Shown here: positions 1-6,310 of the stretch, piece by piece | Layout: every line of letters starts with the position of its first letter | Numbering within the stretch: position 1 is the stretch's first letter | NCBI GenBank assembly: GCA_900539255.1 | Contig: UQBJ01000045.1 | Span: 1 to 11,647 of the forward strand | DNA: 11,647 nt | Direction of reading: 5' to 3' | From: an uncultured Campylobacter sp. | GTDB taxonomy: Bacteria > Campylobacterota > Campylobacteria > Campylobacterales > Campylobacteraceae | Notes under the pieces: generated by a model | Database searches by the model: none | Seen by the model: only the letters and a program-made list of their open reading frames with translations | What the model was told of the DNA's origin: nothing | Translations under genes and position numbers: made by a program

Positions 1-4
1 CCTT

Positions 5-55
5 TGGATTGCCACGAATTTGCACGCTCACGCTTTGCAAATTCTCGCAATGACA
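5..55 (-). repeat. Intergenic palindromic repeat, copy 1
   Basis: Read on the minus strand this begins TGTCATTGCGAG and ends GGCAATCCA. Inside is a perfect 9-bp inverted repeat, GAATTTGCA (16-24) against TGCAAATTC (36-44), with an 11-base loop. Outer arms ATTGC (8-12) and GCAAT (47-51) also pair. The TGTCATTNNGAG...ATCCA ends recur at 105-134, 191-225 and, decayed, at 7913-7951. It resembles dispersed extragenic palindromes that give spurious ORFs in many genomes. The assignment as one dispersed family rests only on the copies seen here. Confidence 0.65.
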
Positions 56-103
56 CCACTCCAAAACCCCCAAAACCTCCAAGCACACCACAAATTTTTT
101 TGC

Positions 104-227
104 TTGTCATACTGAGCCTTTGGCGAAGTATCCACGAATTCAAAGTGCGAGTTTGCATTTTAAAGTATGGATTTTTCGCCTTAAATTCTTTGGATTTTTC
201 GCTCGCAAAGCTCACTCAAAATGACAA
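104..227. repeat. Pair of facing intergenic repeat copies (MITE-like)
   Basis: Two further copies of the TGTCAT/ATCCA repeat face each other. The forward copy runs 105-134 (TGTCATACTGAG to GAAGTATCCA) and the reverse copy 191-225 (TGGATTTTTCGC to CAAAATGACA). The outer ends TTGTCAT (104-110) and ATGACAA (221-227) form a 7-bp terminal inverted repeat around about 124 bp. TGGATTTTTCGC also occurs as a direct repeat at 168-179 and 191-202. There is no transposase. Either a small non-autonomous element or two independent extragenic repeats would fit. Nothing else is visible in 1-318, which has no credible gene. Confidence 0.55.
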
Positions 228-318
228 TGGAAATTTTTTCTCTGCGGCTTGCGCCTTGCAAGCCACATCAAAAAAGCAAGCGTTGCCGTAATTCAAACCA
301 ACTCGCCAAATTTCGCCC

Positions 319-1659
319 TTACATCCACTCCAAAACTTGACTCAACTCTGTGGTTACAAAGCATTTTAGCCCCACTTCTTCAAGCGGTTTAGCGGGGATT
401 ATCGCGCTTTTAAATTTCTGCATAGCCGCTTCTTTAAGGCGCACATCAAGGCTAAACACCTCTCTTATCTCGCCATTTAGGCTAAGCTCACCGATAAACA
501 CGCTATCCTTGCTTAATGGGCGGTTCTTAAAGCTCGAAATTATCGCCGCTACAACCGCTAAATCAGCCGCTGTTTCGCTGATTTTCACTCCACCGCTCAC
601 ATTCACAAAAACATCATAATGCCCCAAATTTAGCCCCAACTTTCGCTCCAAAAGCGCCAAAAGCATATCAAGGCGGTTTTTCTCATAGCCTGTGGAGCTG
701 CGTTTGGGGTAGCCACTTTCGCACACAAGAGCCTGAATTTCAAGCACCAACGCACGCGAACCCTCCATAACCACGCCCAAAGCGCTGCCAGCCACAGCCT
801 TGCCCCGCGTAAAAAAGCGGTTTGCTATGTCCTTTGCGCTCACAAGCCCCTTTGCGCTCATCTCAAAAATCCCAACCTCGCTCGTGCCGCCAAAGCGGTT
901 TTTAAAGCCACGCAAAAGCCTGATTTCCTTTGTCGCATCGCCCTCAAAATAAAGCACCACATCAACCATATGCTCCAAAACGCGCGGACCAGCGATAGCG
1001 CCGTCTTTTGTGATATGCCCGATGATGAAAGTGCTGATATTACGCGCTTTGCTTACTCTCATCAACTCAAAAGTAATCTCGCGCACCTGAGTGAGTGAGC
1101 CAGCGGCGGAGGCGACTTTGTTAGAATAAAGCGTTTGTATAGAATCCACGATGAGAATTTCAAATTCACCCTTATGCAGCTCTTCTAAAATGTCCTCCAA
1201 ACAAAGCTCTGTGAGCAAAAAAAGGTTTTTGTCATTTGCTTCAAGCCTATCAGCTCGCAGTTTGATTTGACTTTTGCTTTCCTCGCCGCTTACATACAGC
1301 ACTTTTTTGCCGCTTCGCGCTAAATTTGCGGCGATTTTCAGCAAAAGCGTTGATTTACCAACGCCCGGACTTCCGCCTATCAGCACAAGCGAGCCTACAA
1401 CCAAGCCTCCGCCCAAAACCAAATCAAGCTCAATGTCGCCTGTTGCAAGCCTTTGAAAGTTTTCAATCTCCACTTTTTCAATGCAAACGGCACTGCTACT
1501 GCCTTTGCTTGCCTTTGAAAGCTCTTTTAAAACAGCGATTTGCTCGGCTTTTAGCTCCACAAAGCTGTCCCAAGCACTGCATTCTGGGCATTTGCCTACC
1601 CATTTGCTTTGCTGATTGCCACAGGCTTGACACTCAAAAATGATAGTTTTTTTCGCCAT
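319..1659 (-). CDS. radA: DNA repair protein RadA
   Basis: RadA is a RecA-like, DNA-dependent ATPase of the cytoplasm that drives branch migration of recombination intermediates in double-strand-break repair and transformation. The 446 residues show every family landmark in order: an N-terminal four-cysteine zinc finger (C10, C13, C24, C27), Walker A GGSPGVGKST at 95-104, Walker B ILIVDS at 168-173, the RadA-specific KNRFG motif at 253-257, and a C-terminal Lon-protease-like domain from about 280. Length is normal for the family. The ATG at 1659 has an AAGGA ribosome site eight bases upstream on the minus strand. It seems to stand alone: rnhA lies 221 bp upstream on the same strand, and downstream is only repeat DNA. 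No terminator hairpin with a T run was found. Family assignment is secure. Confidence 0.97.
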   Translation of the reverse strand: MAKKTIIFECQACGNQQSKWVGKCPECSAWDSFVELKAEQIAVLKELSKASKGSSSAVCIEKVEIENFQRLATGDIELDLVLGGGLVVGSLVLIGGSPGVGKSTLLLKIAANLARSGKKVLYVSGEESKSQIKLRADRLEANDKNLFLLTELCLEDILEELHKGEFEILIVDSIQTLYSNKVASAAGSLTQVREITFELMRVSKARNISTFIIGHITKDGAIAGPRVLEHMVDVVLYFEGDATKEIRLLRGFKNRFGGTSEVGIFEMSAKGLVSAKDIANRFFTRGKAVAGSALGVVMEGSRALVLEIQALVCESGYPKRSSTGYEKNRLDMLLALLERKLGLNLGHYDVFVNVSGGVKISETAADLAVVAAIISSFKNRPLSKDSVFIGELSLNGEIREVFSLDVRLKEAAMQKFKSAIIPAKPLEEVGLKCFVTTELSQVLEWM

Positions 1660-1680
1660 AGTTGTCCTTTTTAAGAATAA

Positions 1681-1686
1681 ATTTTA
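1681..1686 (-). promoter_or_regulatory. Candidate -10 box for radA
   Basis: TAAAAT on the minus strand, embedded in an AT-rich run, 21 bases upstream of the radA start codon and just before its AAGGA ribosome site. This fits the Campylobacterota sigma-70 pattern, where the -35 is weak and upstream AT periodicity matters. The remaining intergenic stretch to 1880 holds only a 6-bp inverted repeat (TTTGAG 1796-1801, CTCAAA 1810-1815) without a T tract, and a TTGGATTGC word (1758-1766) that may be a decayed intergenic repeat. AT-rich DNA gives chance matches. Confidence 0.4.
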
Positions 1687-1880
1687 CTCAAATTTGCTTT
1701 GTTTTTTGCTTAAATTTTTCAAAGTTTTGCTCGAAATACCCTTTTTTCAAGCTCTTGTTGGATTGCGGGCGTGATGAATTTTTTATGCAAAGGCATTTGA
1801 GATTTTAAGCTCAAAAGCACGGCAGAAATTTAGCTTTGCAAACTTTGCGTGGCGTAAATTTAAGAAATCCAAGCGCAAAT

Positions 1881-2327
1881 TCAGCCCTTTGCGCCACTTT
1901 TCAGTGAGCTTTTTAGCTCGCTTGCTGCTTTTCTTGCTAACTCATCGCAACGCTCGTTAAATTCGTGTCCATCGTGAGCTTTTACCCAAAAAGCCGTGAT
2001 TTTATGGGGCTTTGCCGCGTGCAAATACTCTTTCCACAAAGGCACATTTTTTTTGCCCTTAAAGTCCTTTTTCACCCAGCCAGCAAGCCATTCGTTGATA
2101 CTTTGCACCATTAAATTCGAGTCTGTGTAAAGGGCGATTTCGCAGGGTTCTTTCAGCGCGCGCAAGGCTTCGATGATGGCGCGCAGCTCCATTTGGTTGT
2201 TTGTCGTGTCTTTTTGTGCGCCAAAGCCCACTTTTTCGCGCTCCCCATAACGCAAGATATACGCCCAGCCCCCACAGCCCGGGTTGTCAAGGCAAGAGCC
2301 GTCCGTGTAAAGCTCAACGCGCTTCAT
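1881..2327 (-). CDS. rnhA: Ribonuclease HI
   Basis: Degrades the RNA strand of RNA-DNA hybrids, removing R-loops and primer remnants in the cytoplasm. The 148-residue length equals the classical single-domain enzyme. The catalytic carboxylates are all present: D9 (in YTDGSC), E47 (in NQMELRA), D69 (in YTDS) and D128 (in NERCDELA). H118 in WVKAHDGHEFNERCDELA corresponds to the catalytic histidine H124 of the E. coli enzyme. The start codon lies inside the 3' end of the upstream LapB-like gene (14-base overlap), so the two are probably co-transcribed and translationally coupled, with the promoter at 3453-3458. The link to the LapB-like gene looks like economy of organisation rather than shared function. 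The C-terminal tail after about 140 is Ser/Lys-rich and probably disordered. Confidence 0.96.
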   Translation of the reverse strand: MKRVELYTDGSCLDNPGCGGWAYILRYGEREKVGFGAQKDTTNNQMELRAIIEALRALKEPCEIALYTDSNLMVQSINEWLAGWVKKDFKGKKNVPLWKEYLHAAKPHKITAFWVKAHDGHEFNERCDELARKAASELKSSLKSGAKG

Positions 2328-3411
2328 CGTCTCTTACTTCGTAAAGGATTTTGCAGCCGCCAAACTCGTAGCAAATCGGGCAGTGGTAGAAAAAAAGCGG
2401 CATTTGGTTTTTGCAATGCGTGCAAACATACGAAAAACTGAGCCTTGCTTTAAAGTCGTTATCATTTAGAATTTCAAGCATTTTAAGTTTGGGGTTTGTA
2501 AAGGCGTAGTTTTGGCGTTTAGGGGCGAGCTTCATCGCGCAAAACAGCTCAAAATAAGCATTGTCGTCCAAAAAAATCGCCCTTTTGCCCTTGTAAAGCA
2601 AGTCAATCACAAGCTCAAATTCAGCGTGAATTTCCACTCCATTTTCGAGCAAAAATCTTTTCACAAGCTCGTTGTTTTCATAGCTTTTGGGGCTTTGGGC
2701 TGAATTTTTGGGGGCTGAATTTAAGTCTTTTGAATTTAAATTTGCTAAATTTTCGCTTTTTAAGGCTGAATTTGGAGCGTTTAGGGCTAAATTTTGGCTT
2801 CTTTTATCATCAACGCTTAAATTTTTCTCTCCCAAAGCCCCGCTTTGTGCGCCGTTTTTCAAAGCCACGACATTGATAAACTCGCGTTCTTTGCTCACTT
2901 CACAGCCTAGCTCAAAGAGCGCGTCAAGGCTTTGCAGCACTTCACCGTATCTTTTAAGGCGCAAATATACTATTTTCAGTAGTTTGAGCGCCTTTTCGTT
3001 GCGCGGGCGCAGGTTAAGCGCATTTAAAAGCACTTCAACACTTCTTTGCAAAAAGCCAGCGCGAAAATAAACCTCAGCTAAATCATAAAAAATCGCTTCT
3101 TGCTCGCCCTTGTCCTTTATCTTTTCAAGGGCGATGAGATAGATTTGTATGGCTTTTTCAAACTCGCCGCTTTTAGTGAAAATGCCAGCTAAAAAGTGCA
3201 GATTTTCAAGGCTAAGAGAGCTTGCGCGCAGCAAATCCTTGTGTTCGTCTGCTATGTCAAATTTTTTGATAAAGCCTTCAAGTCCCTTTTTTTGGCTCTT
3301 TGATGAGAGTGTGCGCCACGCATAGTGCAGCACAGCCACCACTAGCACGAGTGCGACAAGCACCAAAAGCCCAAACATAGGGTCTCTGTATTCAACGAAA
3401 AAAAAGTCCAT
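2314..3411 (-). CDS. LapB-like membrane TPR protein with C-terminal zinc ribbon
   Basis: This 365-residue protein has an N-terminal membrane segment (about 12-31), tetratricopeptide-like helical hairpins (about 70-170, including the ALNLRPRNEKALKLL type of turn), an Asn/Ser/Ala-rich low-complexity linker (about 186-246), and a C-terminal rubredoxin-like ribbon with C330-x2-C333 and C344-x2-C347, plus C353. Membrane anchor, TPRs and a terminal rubredoxin ribbon form the architecture of LapB/YciM, which in E. coli tethers FtsH to LpxC and so limits lipopolysaccharide synthesis. The TPR array is shorter than in E. coli LapB and a spacer replaces part of it, so I infer homology but not the same target. 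The start ATG at 3411 gives a plausible short N-terminus. Another in-frame Met is residue 12, but that would start directly at the membrane segment. It is expressed from the divergent promoter at 3450-3479 and overlaps rnhA. Confidence 0.75.
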   Translation of the reverse strand: MDFFFVEYRDPMFGLLVLVALVLVVAVLHYAWRTLSSKSQKKGLEGFIKKFDIADEHKDLLRASSLSLENLHFLAGIFTKSGEFEKAIQIYLIALEKIKDKGEQEAIFYDLAEVYFRAGFLQRSVEVLLNALNLRPRNEKALKLLKIVYLRLKRYGEVLQSLDALFELGCEVSKEREFINVVALKNGAQSGALGEKNLSVDDKRSQNLALNAPNSALKSENLANLNSKDLNSAPKNSAQSPKSYENNELVKRFLLENGVEIHAEFELVIDLLYKGKRAIFLDDNAYFELFCAMKLAPKRQNYAFTNPKLKMLEILNDNDFKARLSFSYVCTHCKNQMPLFFYHCPICYEFGGCKILYEVRDDEAR

Positions 3412-3449
3412 TCACAAGCCTAACTTTGCAAAATTTGCGAAATTTTTGT

Positions 3450-3479
3450 GGCATTATAGCGAAAATTTGTTATAATGCC
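3450..3479. promoter_or_regulatory. Symmetric divergent promoter (perfect 9-bp inverted repeat)
   Basis: GGCATTATA (3450-3458) and TATAATGCC (3471-3479) are perfect inverted repeats around a 12-base spacer. Each arm contains a consensus -10 TATAAT: on the minus strand at 3453-3458 for the LapB-like gene and rnhA, on the plus strand at 3471-3476 for the ClbS-like gene. The expected start sites lie about 35 bases upstream of the first gene and about 15 upstream of the second. The plus-strand box lies downstream of the ATG at 3426, which supports the later GTG start of the ClbS-like gene. The symmetry could also be an operator; no regulator is encoded nearby. Confidence 0.7.
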
Positions 3480-3497
3480 TACAAAAAAGGACAGCTT

Positions 3498-4040
3498 GTG
3501 CCACGCCCCACAAACAAAAGCGATTTAATCAAAGCCGCAAATGATGAATTTACCAAGCTTTGCACGCTTTTAGACAGCACGCCAAAAGAGCTTTTAAAAA
3601 GCGATTTTAAAAACGCCCTGCCCAAAAATGCACGCGACAAAAACGCCCGCGACATACTCATACACCTTTATGAGTGGAGCAAAATGCTTGAAAATTTCAT
3701 CACAAACAATGTTGAATTTAAGGGCGAAAATGCCTTGTCAAAGCCCAAAATCACGCCATTTCTTCCAAGCCCTTATAATTTTAGAACCTATCCTAAACTC
3801 AACATTGAGCTGTGGCAAAAGCACCAAAACACGAGCTTTGACGAGGCTTATGCGAGCTTAAAACAAAGCCACGAGCGCGTTTTAAAGCTGATAAATAAGC
3901 TCAGCGAAAAAGCCTTATTTACAAAGGCTCATTTTGCTTTCACGCTTACTTCAAGCCTTGCAAGCTATGCGATTTCAAGCACTTCAAGCCATTATGCTTG
4001 GGCGATAAAACAGCTTAAAAATGGCTTTAAGGCTAAATGA
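3498..4040 (+). CDS. ClbS/DfsB family four-helix-bundle protein
   Basis: A 180-residue cytoplasmic protein of the ClbS/DfsB (DinB-like) family. Recognisable blocks, counted from the GTG start, are MPRPTNKSDLIKAA at the start, a DILIHLYEWSKML helix, a FLPSPYNFRTYPKLN segment, LWQKHQNTSFDEA, and SHYAWAIKQL near the end. ClbS protects colibactin producers by opening the toxin's cyclopropane; most relatives in non-producers have no known substrate, and no colibactin-like gene is present here. An ATG at 3426 would add 24 residues, but it precedes the TATAAT at 3471-3476. GTG at 3498 has AAGGA at 3487-3491 and starts exactly at the conserved PRPT motif. The downstream SPFH gene begins 97 bp later with its own ribosome site. 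Family is clear, role unknown. Confidence 0.85.
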   Translation: MPRPTNKSDLIKAANDEFTKLCTLLDSTPKELLKSDFKNALPKNARDKNARDILIHLYEWSKMLENFITNNVEFKGENALSKPKITPFLPSPYNFRTYPKLNIELWQKHQNTSFDEAYASLKQSHERVLKLINKLSEKALFTKAHFAFTLTSSLASYAISSTSSHYAWAIKQLKNGFKAK

Positions 4041-4091
4041 CAAAGTGTTTCATTAACCAAAAATAGCTAAAATTTGCCCGCGATTTTTGCA

Positions 4092-4097
4092 TAAAAT
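4092..4097 (+). promoter_or_regulatory. Candidate -10 box for the SPFH-nfeD pair
   Basis: TAAAAT preceded by a TTTTTG stretch, 40 bases before the ATG at 4138, resembling the extended -10 layout of Campylobacterota sigma-70 promoters. It overlaps a weak symmetry, GCCC (4077-4080) and GGGC (4098-4101), which has no T tract and is not a convincing terminator for the preceding gene. Confidence 0.4.
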
Positions 4098-4137
4098 GGG
4101 CGAAAATTCCGCACAAATTCACAAAAAGGACACAAAA

Positions 4138-5046
4138 ATGGAACTCATTTCTACTTCTGCGATTATCGCACTTGTAGTGCTTGCAGTCGTTGTAGCTACG
4201 ATATTTTCGGGGCTTAAAATAGTCGGACAAACCGACATTTACATAGTTGAGCGGCTTGGCAAATACCACAAATCCCTTTACGGCGGGCTAAATTTAATCA
4301 TACCTTACATAGATAGAGTTGTAGCAAAGGTTACGAGCAAAGAACAGCTCATAAATATGGGACAGCAGGCGATTACAAATGACAATGTCAGCATTTTTGT
4401 CGATGGCATAGTCTTTGTAACGGTTATGGACGCTAAAATGGCGACTTATGGGGTAACGAACTATCAAATGGCGATTGAAAACCTTGCCGTTACGACACTT
4501 CGGGGCGAGCTTGGCAAGATAACGCTTGATGAAGCCTTTTCAAACCGCGACAAGCTCAACGCCGCCTTGCAAGTGGCTTTGGGCGAGGCGGCGTTTAACT
4601 GGGGCGTGAAAATTATGCGCGTGGAGATTAGCGAAATCTCCGTAGGCAAGGACATACAAGAAAGTATGAACCAGCAAATGAAAGCCGAGCGCGACAAACG
4701 CGCCATCGAGTTAAAGGCGGAGGCTGAAAAACAGGCTCAAATTCGCAACGCAGAAGCCTACAAACAAGAACAAGTCTTGCAAGCTGAGGCGATAGAGCGA
4801 ATGGCTGATGCGCGCAAATACGAGCAAATCGCGCTCGCACAAGGGCAAGCTGACGCCATAAGGCTCATCAATGACGAGATGAAAAAAAGCCCGCTAGCGG
4901 CTGAATTTTTACTCACAAAGGACAGAATCAGCGCATTTACCGAGCTTTCAAAAAGCACGAGCAAGGACAAGGTTATCGTGCCTTATGAAACGGCTGAATT
5001 TATCGGCTCATTGTCCGTTATCAAGGACTTTTTAAAGGATAAATGA
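4138..5046 (+). CDS. qmcA: QmcA-like SPFH/band 7 membrane protein
   Basis: This 302-residue protein has one N-terminal membrane helix (about 5-24), an SPFH/prohibitin-homology domain (about 30-190, with VERLGKYHKSLYGGLN and the long MKAERDKRAIELKAEAEKQ transition) and an Ala/Glu/Lys-rich coiled coil (about 178-240). The arrangement and length match E. coli QmcA, a membrane scaffold that forms large oligomeric cages. In bacteria such proteins are paired with NfeD proteins and linked to membrane microdomains or protease control. An ATG at 4087 would add 17 residues of poor quality. The ATG at 4138 has AAGGA at 4126-4130 with seven-base spacing and gives a normal N-terminus. The stop codon overlaps the start of the NfeD gene, the usual pairing. 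Confidence 0.88.
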   Translation: MELISTSAIIALVVLAVVVATIFSGLKIVGQTDIYIVERLGKYHKSLYGGLNLIIPYIDRVVAKVTSKEQLINMGQQAITNDNVSIFVDGIVFVTVMDAKMATYGVTNYQMAIENLAVTTLRGELGKITLDEAFSNRDKLNAALQVALGEAAFNWGVKIMRVEISEISVGKDIQESMNQQMKAERDKRAIELKAEAEKQAQIRNAEAYKQEQVLQAEAIERMADARKYEQIALAQGQADAIRLINDEMKKSPLAAEFLLTKDRISAFTELSKSTSKDKVIVPYETAEFIGSLSVIKDFLKDK

Positions 5047-5495
5047 TGATAGAAGCCTTGTTATCTAGCGATTTAGCCGTGCAAACTATGTGGCTTTTCA
5101 TCATCGCTGGGGCGTTGCTGCTGTGTGAGCTTTTTGTGTTTAGCTATTTTTTGCTTTTTATCGGCGTAGGCGTGGCGGCAACGGGCGTTTTGAACGCTTT
5201 TGGCGCATTTGGCTCGCTCGTGGCTCAGCTCATAAGCATAGTCGTTTGCTCTTGCCTTGCGCTTGTATCGTTGCGCCCGCTCATCAAACGCTTTTCAAAG
5301 CCCAAGGACAACTATGTCGAAAATGCGAATTTAAGGCTTAAAATCGGCACAAAAGCAAAAGTCATAGAAAATGGTATCATCGAATGCAACGGCACGATGT
5401 GGAAAAGCGACACAGGCAAGGCAAAGGTAGGCGATATAGTGCAAATCGTGGATTTTAGGGACAATGTCGCGGTTGTAGAAAGCGTGAGTAAGTAG
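5043..5495 (+). CDS. NfeD-family membrane protein (YbbJ-type partner)
   Basis: A short NfeD protein of 150 residues: three hydrophobic segments (about 15-31, 32-50 and 56-78) followed by a soluble OB-fold-like domain from about 96 with the typical IGTKAKVIENG and GTMWKSDTGKAKVGDIVQIV elements. Short NfeD proteins bind SPFH partners and help them assemble. The gene overlaps the stop of the SPFH gene in ATGATG. AAAGGA at 5034-5039 is three bases from the first ATG (5043) but six from the second (5046), so translation may begin at 5046. The overlap implies coupled synthesis in similar amounts. No serine protease domain is present, unlike long NfeD proteins. Confidence 0.9.
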   Translation: MMIEALLSSDLAVQTMWLFIIAGALLLCELFVFSYFLLFIGVGVAATGVLNAFGAFGSLVAQLISIVVCSCLALVSLRPLIKRFSKPKDNYVENANLRLKIGTKAKVIENGIIECNGTMWKSDTGKAKVGDIVQIVDFRDNVAVVESVSK

Positions 5496-5501
5496 TAAAA
5501 G

Positions 5502-5551
5502 GCTTAACGGAGCGCGAAATTTAAGGCAGAGTTAGCAATGTGGCGTTAAGC
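5502..5551. repeat. Perfect 8-bp inverted repeat after the NfeD gene
   Basis: GCTTAACG (5502-5509) and CGTTAAGC (5544-5551) are exact inverted repeats separated by 34 bases, starting a few bases after the NfeD stop. There is no T run, so it is not a standard intrinsic terminator, although a long-range hairpin at the 3' end of the transcript is possible. Confidence 0.45.
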
Positions 5552-5610
5552 AAAAGGTTTGATTTGCTTAAATTTTTGGCAATTTTAGCTAAAAATTTGT
5601 CTTTTCTTGC

Positions 5611-5616
5611 TAGAAT
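5611..5616 (+). promoter_or_regulatory. Candidate -10 box for def-comM
   Basis: TAGAAT after a T-rich stretch, 85 bases before the def ATG. The predicted leader contains small competing hairpins: GCCAC (5632-5636) with GTGGC (5644-5648), and CATTTC (5648-5653) with GAAATG (5664-5669). No known riboswitch is recognised. Confidence 0.4.
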
Positions 5617-5701
5617 TTGCAAGTTTAATGCGCCACAACAAAAGTGGCATTTCAGCAAAATGCGAAATGAAACAAAATAAATTTAAAAAAGCGGAGAAAA
5701 A

Positions 5702-6310
5702 ATGCAAAGACAAATCATCACTTACCCTGACAAAAGGCTGTTTGAGCGTTCTTTAAAGGTGCAAAATTTTGACGCGAATTTGCACGCCTTGCTTGATGAT
5801 ATGTATGAAACGATGATAAATGGCAATGGCATAGGGCTTGCGGCGATTCAAGTGGCTGAGCCTTTGCGGATATTTTTGGCGAATTTGCCCGATGAAAATG
5901 ACGAGATAAAAAAAGAAAATTTGCTTGAATTCATAAACCCTGAGCTTGAATTTATCGGCACTGAAAAGATACTTTGCAATGAAGGCTGTTTGAGCGTGCC
6001 GAATTTTTTTGAAGAAGTTGAGCGTTATAAAAGCGTGCGCGTGCGTTATCAAGACCGCTTTGGCAAGGCGCAAAGCCTTGAAGCAAGCGATTTGCTCGCT
6101 GTTGTCTTGCAGCACGAGTTTGAGCATTTGGACGGGCATTTGTTCATCGAGCGGCTTAGCTACTCGCAAAAAAAGCTCTTTGAAAAGGAATTTAAAGCCG
6201 CCCAAAAGGCAAAAAAGAGTGGCAAAACGCTAAATTCAGGCGTTGCAAAAGCACAAAATGCGCCAAAAGCCCCGCTAAAAGACAGAATCCGCCCCAAAGA
6301 GAGCAAGTGA
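5702..6310 (+). CDS. def: Peptide deformylase
   Basis: Removes the N-formyl group from nascent proteins at the ribosome exit, using a metal ion. All three motifs are present: GIGLAAIQ (43-50), EGCLS with the metal-binding cysteine C96 (94-98), and HEFEH with H138, E139 and H142. The catalytic domain ends near 165, as in the E. coli enzyme of 169 residues. Here a further tail of about 37 residues follows, rich in Ala and Lys (for example AAQKAKKSGK), which is basic and probably disordered. The tail is not needed for the reaction; ribosome or RNA contact is a guess. The ATG has GGAG at 5693-5696. The stop overlaps the GTG of comM, so the two are coupled. Confidence 0.96.
   Translation: MQRQIITYPDKRLFERSLKVQNFDANLHALLDDMYETMINGNGIGLAAIQVAEPLRIFLANLPDENDEIKKENLLEFINPELEFIGTEKILCNEGCLSVPNFFEEVERYKSVRVRYQDRFGKAQSLEASDLLAVVLQHEFEHLDGHLFIERLSYSQKKLFEKEFKAAQKAKKSGKTLNSGVAKAQNAPKAPLKDRIRPKESK

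Noticed and set aside
4..291. A 95-residue open frame at the left edge
   Set aside because: It runs through the palindromic repeats, has no ribosome site and its composition follows the repeats; spurious.
3426..3497. N-terminal extension of the ClbS-like protein from ATG 3426
   Set aside because: It lies upstream of the TATAAT at 3471-3476 and before the conserved PRPT start.
4087..4137. 17-residue extension of the SPFH protein
   Set aside because: It overlaps the likely -10 box and lacks a ribosome site, while ATG 4138 has AAGGA at good spacing.
4628..4970. Several antisense open frames under the SPFH gene
   Set aside because: They are shadows of a strongly conserved coding sequence with no starts or family features.
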